From an uncultured Acidobacteriota bacterium (lineage in GTDB: Bacteria; Acidobacteriota; Thermoanaerobaculia; Gp7-AA8), in assembly GCA_946887105.1 (NCBI GenBank), contig CAMPKJ010000191.1, positions 1 through 9,436 of the forward strand: a DNA stretch of 9,436 nucleotides, written 5' to 3'. Below the pieces are notes generated by a model. That model was not told the DNA's origin, did no database searches, and was given only the letters and a program-made list of their open reading frames with translations. Shown here piece by piece: positions 1 to 6,375 of this stretch. Numbering within the stretch: position 1 is the first letter of the stretch; each line of letters opens with the position of its first letter. The translations under genes and the position numbers were made by a program.

Positions 1-2635
1 TGATGGTCAGGTTCGATGGCGTGTCGGTGATCTGCACGTTCGTCGCGGTCGACGGGCCGGAGTTCGCCACGAAGAGCGTGTACGTGATCGACTGGCCCAC
101 GGTGTACGGACCTGCGGTGTCGAGCGTCTTGGTGATGGAGACGTCGGCCGACGTCGCCAGCAGCACCGTCACGCTGTCGCTCGGCGAGGTCACAGCATCA
201 GCGCTGGCGGTGGCGATATTGGTCACGAAGGCGTTCGCGATGTCGCCGGCCACGATCGTGTACATCGCGGTGCACGTCACCGACTCACCCGGATCGAGGA
301 AGTTGTCGAGATCGCCGACCGTATTCACCGCCGGACAGGTAGCGGTGGTCTTGTCGTCGGAGATCGTCACCGGGCCGGCCAGCGGCGCGAAGCCGCTGTT
401 GGTGACGAGATAGCTGTAGTTGATGGTGTCGCCCGGCAGCGTGTACGTCGACTGCACGGAGCTCTTGTCGAGCGTCAGTCCGGTGGTCGCGTACGTCGCC
501 GACGAATTCGAGGAGTTGTACGGCGTCGCGCTGTTTGTGCCGGTGGCAAAGGCAGTGTTGACGTGCGAGCCGCTCGTGATGGCAACCGGACCGACCACGC
601 ACTGCACGATGTGGTCGTCGTTCGCCGCGACGGCAACCGGGAGGGTCGTCGCCGCCAGCGTGGCGTTGCACGCCGAGACATCGAGCGTGTCGTCGGTAAG
701 GCCGATCGGGTTGAGCGGCACGTCGCCGGTATTCTCGATCGTGAAGCGGTAGAAGACCGAGCCGCTGGCCACCGCTTCGAATGACGACCAGGGACCGGTC
801 GGGGTGAGGCCGACCTGCTTGAGCAGCGCGATCGATGGAGAGGGCGGCACGACGTCGAGCGAATCACTGGCCGTGTTGCCGAGGATCGTCTGCGCGTTGA
901 TCACGTGCGACACGTTGCCGCTGGTGTTGTTGTACGTGCCCTCGGCCGGCGCGATGACGTCGACCGTCACGATGCACGTTCCGCCGCCGGCGATGCTGCC
1001 GCCGGTGAACGCGATCGATCCCGCGCCGGGCGCCGGCGAGAACGCCGGGGCGCCGCAGCCGGACGTGGAAGCATTCGGCGTGGCCGCGACCACCATCGCG
1101 CCCGGCGCCACCGGGAACGCATCGCTGAACGCAACGCCGCCGATCGCGTCGTCCTGATTGGGATTGGTGATGGTGAACGTCAGCGTCGACGTACCGCCGG
1201 ACAGGATCGGCGCCGGCGCGAACTGCTTCGCGATCACGGGAGGCAGCACCGCCGTCAGCGTGTCGGTGGCGACGCTGGTGGTGGTCGTGCCGCTCTCCGT
1301 CGTGAAGAGGAAGCCGCTCACGTTCGCGTGCGCGCCGGCGGTGGTGGCGGTCACATTCACGCTGACCGTGCACGAGCCGCTCGCGGGGATGTTCGCGCTC
1401 GTCGGCGCACCGAACGTCAGCGTGGTCGCGCCTGCAATCGGTGCCCAGGTCGGACCGCCCGTGCAGGTCGTGCTCGCGGACGGCGTGGCCGCCACCTGCA
1501 CGCCGGCGGGGAGCGCGTCGGTGAACGTCGCGCCGGTGAGCTGCGTGGTGTTGGTGTTCGTCAGTGTGAAGGTCAGCGTCGAAACGCCGTTGACCGCGAT
1601 CGGATCCGGCGAAAACGACTTCGTGAGAGTCGGCTTCACGGCCGTTCCGCAGCCGGTGAAGACCACGTTGTCGATGGAGAGATCGGAGCCGGGATTCGTG
1701 TTCGATGAGTTGAACCCGTAGATCCGGAAGTACGTGAGACCGGACGGATTCAGGCCGCTGTTGACCGTGAACGGACCGAAGGCGGTCCAGGCCGTGCCTG
1801 CCGCGGTCAATGCCGCGGAGTTACTGAAGACCGACGTGCCGGTCTCCGGACGCGCATTGCTGGTGCCAACGAACACGGCCAGCCCGTGCGCGCCGTTGTT
1901 CGTCCTGCGCGCGTCGAACGACAATTCCAGCGACGTGTAGCCGGTCGTGTCGATGGCCAGCTCGAAGTAGTCATCGTTGGACGTGGTCAGCGTCGCGCCT
2001 GTTGCGACGCCGCCGTTCGTTCCCCACGACGACGATCCGGCGGTGCCGGTGATCGTCGATTCGCTGGTCTGCTGCGCGTTGAGACCCGTACCGATGGCCG
2101 ACGCGGTGCTGACGGTCGACGTCGAAACCGCGGGCGTCGAAACGTTGAAGCCGGTCGGGAATCGCCACGCCGCCAGCGGAAGTCCGCAGATGCCGGTTCC
2201 CGGCGGCGGGTCATTGTTGACGGTCAGATTGGCCGTGGCGTTGTCGCCGGTGTCGACGGCGCCGACGAACAGATTGTTGGTGGTGTTGGTGAGGATGCCG
2301 GTCGCGGTCGGAGTGACGTTGACCTTGACGATGCAGTTGCTGTTCGCGGCGAGCGTACCGTTCGAGAAGGTGATCGTGCTCGAGCCGGCGACCGCGGTCA
2401 GCGTCGGCATGCCGCATCCTGACGTCGTGGCCGCGGGCGGCGTGGCCACGACGAGGTTGGCCGGCAGGTTATCGACGAAGTTGTAGCCGCCGAGCGATGC
2501 GGCGTTCGGATTGGTCAACGTGAACGTCAGCGCGGAGACGCCGTTGATCGGCGCCGGATCGGGGCTGAAGCTCTTGGAGATGGTGGCGCTGGCGGGATCG
2601 ATGACGTTGGCGATGCGCGCGCCGGTCGAGTAGTC
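1..2635 (-). pseudogene. C-terminal continuation of the DUF11-repeat protein, separated by frameshift and open at left edge
   Basis: This is the rest of the gene that starts at 4344, in a different frame. Native codons here have their first base at positions congruent to 1 mod 3; upstream it is 0 mod 3. I see no stop in the part I read codon by codon (about 1-790) and none in my translation of the rest. After the jelly-roll domain (ending near 1650 with IDNVVFTGCG) come about five more DUF11-type units. They start with TKSFSPDP (about 1630), AKQFAPAP (about 1235), ALLKQVGL (about 825), LDKSSVQS (about 475) and SITKTLDT (about 150). The last is cut by the left edge, so no sorting or anchor signal can be seen. 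Later repeats diverge from the first, with NTGDVPL, TNSGFAPL and ANSGPSTA replacing the TNPN motif. The fragment has no start or signal peptide of its own. It would be expressed only if the duplication is an artefact or is bypassed. With one repeat copy removed, the protein is at least 1174 residues and continuous. Confidence 0.8.
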
Positions 2636-2636
2636 G
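1814..2636. repeat. Perfect tandem duplication, copy 1
   Basis: Reading both copies base by base, I find this segment identical to 2635-3457 at an offset of 821. The identity starts at CGCGGAGTTACTG and ends at GAGTAGTCG. The copies share only the dinucleotide CG (2635-2636) at the junction, so there is no sizeable homology that would explain slippage. The segment covers the end of the first DUF11 repeat and most of the jelly-roll domain of the minus-strand gene. Perfect identity, including third codon positions, means the event is very recent or is an assembly error. Confidence 0.95.
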
Positions 2637-4344
2637 CGGAGTTACTGAAGACCGACGTGCCGGTCTCCGGACGCGCATTGCTGGTGCCAACGAACACGGC
2701 CAGCCCGTGCGCGCCGTTGTTCGTCCTGCGCGCGTCGAACGACAATTCCAGCGACGTGTAGCCGGTCGTGTCGATGGCCAGCTCGAAGTAGTCATCGTTG
2801 GACGTGGTCAGCGTCGCGCCTGTTGCGACGCCGCCGTTCGTTCCCCACGACGACGATCCGGCGGTGCCGGTGATCGTCGATTCGCTGGTCTGCTGCGCGT
2901 TGAGACCCGTACCGATGGCCGACGCGGTGCTGACGGTCGACGTCGAAACCGCGGGCGTCGAAACGTTGAAGCCGGTCGGGAATCGCCACGCCGCCAGCGG
3001 AAGTCCGCAGATGCCGGTTCCCGGCGGCGGGTCATTGTTGACGGTCAGATTGGCCGTGGCGTTGTCGCCGGTGTCGACGGCGCCGACGAACAGATTGTTG
3101 GTGGTGTTGGTGAGGATGCCGGTCGCGGTCGGAGTGACGTTGACCTTGACGATGCAGTTGCTGTTCGCGGCGAGCGTACCGTTCGAGAAGGTGATCGTGC
3201 TCGAGCCGGCGACCGCGGTCAGCGTCGGCATGCCGCATCCTGACGTCGTGGCCGCGGGCGGCGTGGCCACGACGAGGTTGGCCGGCAGGTTATCGACGAA
3301 GTTGTAGCCGCCGAGCGATGCGGCGTTCGGATTGGTCAACGTGAACGTCAGCGCGGAGACGCCGTTGATCGGCGCCGGATCGGGGCTGAAGCTCTTGGAG
3401 ATGGTGGCGCTGGCGGGATCGATGACGTTGGCGATGCGCGCGCCGGTCGAGTAGTCGGCGTTGTAGTGGAAGCTGCTGCCGGAGAAGTCATACAGCAGCG
3501 ATCCGAGGGTCTGGCTGGTACCGCCTCCGCTGATGATCTGGATCGTGTAGGTGGTGACGACGTTGCTGCCGCCAGCCTTGAAATCGCCGCCGACACAATC
3601 GCGATAGTTCGGACTGTTCGGATCGTTCTCCCAGCCGCAGGCGTCGGCGTAGAGCTTGTCGCTGGGATTGCTCACATAGGGCGAGTCGTCCGCCGAGTAC
3701 GTCGTCGACACGGAGAGGATCTGGAAGACGGTATTCGAGAAATTGATGAATTTTTCGAACTGCTGGTAGCCCTGCGTGGCGGTGCCGCCGGTGAGCTGGA
3801 TGACGTACGTGTTGCCGACCACGAGACTCAGCGAGCCGCCGGCGGGTACCGACGCGAGACTCAGAAGGTCAGGCCCGTATTTGAGGTCGGAGATGGAGTT
3901 GCGGGCCTGCGAGATGAGGTGCTCGACGTAGAGCTCGCGCGGGGTGACGGTGGAGACCGTGCCGGAGCCGTCAGCGGCGGTGATGTGATAGCGGCGGGTG
4001 GTGTCGAATGCCGCCGCGGTCCTGGTGACTTCCGCCTCGAAGTACGCATCGGCGCAACCGGCCGCGGCGATCGACGGCAGGACGATGCTGCTGAGGGAGC
4101 CGGGACGCAGATTGATGTTCGCGTTCGCCGAATCCCAGACGAAGTTCACCGCCACGTTCGTGGTGGCCACGTCACTGCAGACGCGCACGCCGACCGGGAA
4201 CGTGTTCGGGCCTGTCAGCGGATCGTTGCTGTCCAATCCGATGATGTTCCAGGTGATCGGTTGGACGGTGAGCGTGGCCTGCGCCACGACCGGAAGGAAC
4301 GACAGGAAGGCAACGACCCACAAACGTGCCGCAATACACTTCAT
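2527..4344 (-). CDS. Secreted DUF11-repeat surface protein, N-terminal part, frameshifted by a duplication
   Basis: As written this encodes 605 residues. The ATG at 4344 is chosen because a GAGG ribosome-binding motif lies about 6 bases upstream and the product then begins with a textbook signal peptide (MKCIAARLWVVAFLSF..., cleavage after AQA, about residue 23). An ATG 22 codons upstream (4410) would bury that signal. Residues 24-310 form a region I cannot assign. It carries several cysteines, including a DACGW...YRDC stretch around 234-250. Residues 311-437 are a DUF11-like immunoglobulin-type repeat (SKSFSPDP, LTFTLTNPN, VDNLPANLVVATPP, SNCIVKVNVT). From about 445 a jelly-roll-like domain begins (AAWRFPTGF, YFELAID, LELSFDARR). 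Residues 1-569 are native; the last 36 are out of frame (Arg/Pro/Ser-rich) because the reading frame is broken at the junction near 2635. DUF11 proteins are generally exported structural or adhesive proteins; no enzymatic residues are evident. The true product is probably much longer. Confidence 0.85.
   Translation of the reverse strand: MKCIAARLWVVAFLSFLPVVAQATLTVQPITWNIIGLDSNDPLTGPNTFPVGVRVCSDVATTNVAVNFVWDSANANINLRPGSLSSIVLPSIAAAGCADAYFEAEVTRTAAAFDTTRRYHITAADGSGTVSTVTPRELYVEHLISQARNSISDLKYGPDLLSLASVPAGGSLSLVVGNTYVIQLTGGTATQGYQQFEKFINFSNTVFQILSVSTTYSADDSPYVSNPSDKLYADACGWENDPNSPNYRDCVGGDFKAGGSNVVTTYTIQIISGGGTSQTLGSLLYDFSGSSFHYNADYSTGARIANVIDPASATISKSFSPDPAPINGVSALTFTLTNPNAASLGGYNFVDNLPANLVVATPPAATTSGCGMPTLTAVAGSSTITFSNGTLAANSNCIVKVNVTPTATGILTNTTNNLFVGAVDTGDNATANLTVNNDPPPGTGICGLPLAAWRFPTGFNVSTPAVSTSTVSTASAIGTGLNAQQTSESTITGTAGSSSWGTNGGVATGATLTTSNDDYFELAIDTTGYTSLELSFDARRTNNGAHGLAVFVGTSNARPETGTSVFSNSATTRPARASPTSSIPPAPPSPRASAPIRRRSTASPR
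2635..3457. repeat. Perfect tandem duplication, copy 2
   Basis: This is the second copy of the 821-bp unit and the one in frame with the signal peptide and N-terminal domain of the gene starting at 4344. Its left end abuts copy 1 and changes the frame by two bases (821 = 3 x 273 + 2). The shifted frame reaches a stop at 2527-2529. Confidence 0.95.
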
Positions 4345-4470
4345 CCACAACCTCGCAAATTCGACGGACAACACTTCGTCCGGACGTGCGTGCACACCAC
4401 GCGCAGACACTCACGACGAAGTAAATTTAGGATTTTGGACCGGGGCGATTCTCGTCAGATGATATCGGGT
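4345..4470 (-). promoter_or_regulatory. Upstream region of the DUF11-protein gene
   Basis: This stretch has no gene and should hold the promoter and leader of the minus-strand gene starting at 4344. A ribosome-binding GAGG lies just upstream of the start. A 10-bp palindrome (CGTCCGGACG) sits at 4377-4386. An AT-rich island at 4420-4437, containing TAAATTTA, stands out from the GC-rich surroundings. I cannot find a convincing -35/-10 pair, so the promoter position is inferred from gene layout only. Confidence 0.3.
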
Positions 4471-4471
4471 T

Positions 4472-4504
4472 CACGTCACGCGTCTGCAAAAAACGCGTGA
4501 CGTG
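4472..4504. terminator. Perfect 12-bp inverted repeat: terminator-like hairpin or operator
   Basis: CACGTCACGCGT (4472-4483) and ACGCGTGACGTG (4493-4504) are exact reverse complements, separated by a 9-base loop, CTGCAAAAA. The element lies in the 221-bp gap between two minus-strand genes, about 60 bases past the stop of the upstream gene. That position suits a transcription terminator. Neither strand has a T-run after the stem, so it is not a classical intrinsic terminator. A dimeric regulator binding site for the downstream gene is an equal alternative. The inverted repeat itself is certain; its role is not. Confidence 0.5.
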
Positions 4505-4565
4505 CCGTCATAGGTAAGGAATGGCGGAACGCCCCATTCGCCGTGCGCGCGCGGTGGCGGAAATC

Positions 4566-6302
4566 TCAATGCCGGACGGCGCGGCGTCTCGACGCTGCCT
4601 GCAGCGCCAACGCAATCGGCACCGGAGTTTGTCCCTGTACGATGGTGACCTCTGGCGACATTTCTGCTGGTCCGTAACGGCGCGTCGGATCGATGGCCAC
4701 GAAGCGATACGTGCCCGGTGCGACGACGACGGTGAACTCGCCGTCATGCGTCGTGGCGCCGGCGACGCGGTTTCCACTCGCGTCGAGCGCGAAGACCTCG
4801 ATGCCGTTTGCCGCGGCGCCGGTGGGCGTCGTCACCGATCCGCGCACGCGCACGCCGCGGCGCATCGTGAAATCGGCGGTGATCATCGCATCGGCTTCGA
4901 CGGCCACCGGCCCGGTGGTTTCATACGACGAGGCGCCGCCGGCGTAACTGGTCGCGTGGTCGAGTGCCGGATCGAACGCGACCAGCCGGTACGCGGCCGG
5001 CGCGACCACGAACGCATAACGTCCATCCGCGCCAGTGGTCGCCGATGCGGCCAGGGCTCCGGATGCGTCGTACGCGCCGACGGTGATTCCCGCCAGCGGT
5101 TGCGCATTGGCGTTGCGCACCGTTCCGCTCACTTGTCCGCCGCGCGGCAGCGTGACGTCGATGCCGCTCACGTCGCCGGTCACGTGCAGGCGTTGCGGAT
5201 AGAACACGGTCGCGAACGTCAGCGTCGGATCCGATACCGCGATCGAGTATTGGCCCGGCACGACGACCAGCGTGTAATTGCCGGCGGCGTCGCTCGTCGC
5301 CGACGCGTGCACCGTGCCATCGGCGTTGTACGCGCCGATGAAAAGGTTCGGTGCATTGACGCGGCCACTGATGCGCGCGCCGCGCATCAGCGCCAGTTGT
5401 GCGTTGCTCCACTGCTGTTCCGCCGCGAGCACGACCACGTTCGAAGAGCTGAACGACGCGCCGCGGTCGTAATAAGCGGTCGCATAGACGCGATCTTCAT
5501 CCGCGGCCACGAAGCGGTAATCGCCCGCGGGGAGCGACAGGCGGAACGTGCCGGTCGCGTCGCTCTCCGTCACCGCGACGAGCGCACCCGCGGGCGTGTA
5601 CGCGTAGACCAGGATCGACGGCAGCACGGCACCGTTTGCGGCATCGATCGTTTTTCCGGTGACCCGCGCCGCGGACCCGAGCGCGAACGACACCGGCGCC
5701 GAGGCAAACTCCGACACCGTGACCGGCGTCGCCTCTGCAAACGAGCGCGCGCCGGAATGAAAGGAAGCCGCGAACGTGCCGGTCGCGTCATACGCGACGA
5801 GCTTGTACTGCCCCGGCGGGAGGACCAGCGAATAGTCGCCGGACGCATTCGTAGTCGTGAACCCGCGACGCGTGCCGGAGAGGTTGTACGCCTCGACCAC
5901 CGCATTCGGGAGCGACACGCCGGTCGTGGTCTGCACCTGTCCCGAAACCATGCCGCCAGCGACCAGCGCGAACGAAACCTGAATGGAACTGACGACCGAG
6001 CGTAATGGCGCGGTCTCGAACGACTCCGCGTTCGCATCGAACATCGTCGCGTAGACACCGGAGAAATCGTACGCGAGCAAACGATAGGCGCCGGCAGGCA
6101 GCGTCAGCACGTAGAGACCGGTGGCGTCAGTGGTCGCCGACCCCGCCAGATTTCCGGACGGATCGTACGCCGCCACCACCATTCCGCTCAGCGCATTGCC
6201 GGTGGCCGCGCTGGTCACGCTGCCGGAGACAGTGGCAGCGTGCGCGGCCGGCACCGCGGCGAGGAAAACGATCGTGAAAAGCGCTCGGGCGAGTGATCGC
6301 AT
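4566..6302 (-). CDS. Exported protein of six carboxypeptidase-regulatory-like beta-sandwich repeats
   Basis: This is a complete gene of 578 residues. It opens with a signal peptide (MRSLARALFTIVFLAAVP, cleavage after AHA, about residue 22), which supports the ATG at 6302 although the upstream ribosome-binding site is weak. The rest is six repeats of the carboxypeptidase-regulatory-like / transthyretin-like type, at about residues 23-117, 118-212, 213-309, 310-389, 390-484 and 485-578. Each runs V-S-G-x-V, then an AYDxSG turn, then a TxxxG-x-Y segment, then LPAGxYRLVAYD, and ends in a hydrophobic strand followed by G-G or a similar turn. Repeat 4 is short (80 residues). The first five repeats also carry an aromatic/Ala segment (VYATMFD, FAASFHS, YATAYYD, FATVFYP, HATSYAG). 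I see no catalytic motif, membrane anchor or PEP-CTERM-like tail; the protein ends in a basic RRRAVRH. The likely role is structural, adhesive or carbohydrate-binding at the cell surface or in the periplasm. The family is well supported; the role is not. Confidence 0.9.
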   Translation of the reverse strand: MRSLARALFTIVFLAAVPAAHAATVSGSVTSAATGNALSGMVVAAYDPSGNLAGSATTDATGLYVLTLPAGAYRLLAYDFSGVYATMFDANAESFETAPLRSVVSSIQVSFALVAGGMVSGQVQTTTGVSLPNAVVEAYNLSGTRRGFTTTNASGDYSLVLPPGQYKLVAYDATGTFAASFHSGARSFAEATPVTVSEFASAPVSFALGSAARVTGKTIDAANGAVLPSILVYAYTPAGALVAVTESDATGTFRLSLPAGDYRFVAADEDRVYATAYYDRGASFSSSNVVVLAAEQQWSNAQLALMRGARISGRVNAPNLFIGAYNADGTVHASATSDAAGNYTLVVVPGQYSIAVSDPTLTFATVFYPQRLHVTGDVSGIDVTLPRGGQVSGTVRNANAQPLAGITVGAYDASGALAASATTGADGRYAFVVAPAAYRLVAFDPALDHATSYAGGASSYETTGPVAVEADAMITADFTMRRGVRVRGSVTTPTGAAANGIEVFALDASGNRVAGATTHDGEFTVVVAPGTYRFVAIDPTRRYGPAEMSPEVTIVQGQTPVPIALALQAASRRRAVRH

Positions 6303-6375
6303 CGTGCGATGGTGAAACTCGAGCCTTGCGCCGGCCCGCGCCGCAGTGTACTAGAGGTTCGGAATTACCAAGTCC
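6303..6375. promoter_or_regulatory. Divergent intergenic promoter region
   Basis: These 73 bases separate the starts of two divergent genes, the repeat protein (minus) and the GGDEF-EAL protein (plus), so promoters and leaders for both must lie here or inside the coding ends. An in-frame TAG at 6352-6354 limits how far the plus-strand gene can extend upstream. An AGAGG at 6353-6357 is too far (18 bases) from the ATG at 6376 to be a good ribosome-binding site. I do not see a convincing sigma-70 box on either strand. Confidence 0.35.

Noticed and set aside
1886..3243. Two identical 178-codon plus-strand frames at 1886-2422 and 2707-3243, which could look like paralogous genes
   Set aside because: They are shadows of the tandem duplication, lying opposite the real coding strand, and are identical only because the DNA is duplicated.
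1814..3457. Duplication caused by an insertion sequence or integron-like element
   Set aside because: There is no transposase, no terminal inverted repeat and no target-site duplication beyond the 2-base CG overlap. The duplicated DNA is ordinary coding sequence of the host gene.
4345..4410. Start of the DUF11 protein at the ATG at 4410
   Set aside because: This would add 22 residues (MSARGVHARPD...) before the signal peptide. The ATG at 4344 has a well-spaced GAGG and puts the signal peptide at the N-terminus.
4420..4437. AT-rich TAAATTTA as a -10 box for the gene starting at 4344
   Set aside because: I found no -35-like hexamer at 16-18 bases spacing; the nearest candidate is about 23 bases away. 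Kept only as part of a general upstream region.
3466..4500. Open frame of 344 codons on the plus strand, opposite the DUF11-protein N-terminus
   Set aside because: It runs through the 12-bp inverted repeat and the promoter region, has no domain signature, and is a shadow of the minus-strand gene.
4521..6005. Open frame of 494 codons on the plus strand, opposite the six-repeat protein
   Set aside because: It is antisense to a gene with a signal peptide and clear repeats. Its Arg-rich composition has no recognisable motif, and a nearby GGTAAGGA before the ATG is not enough to support it.
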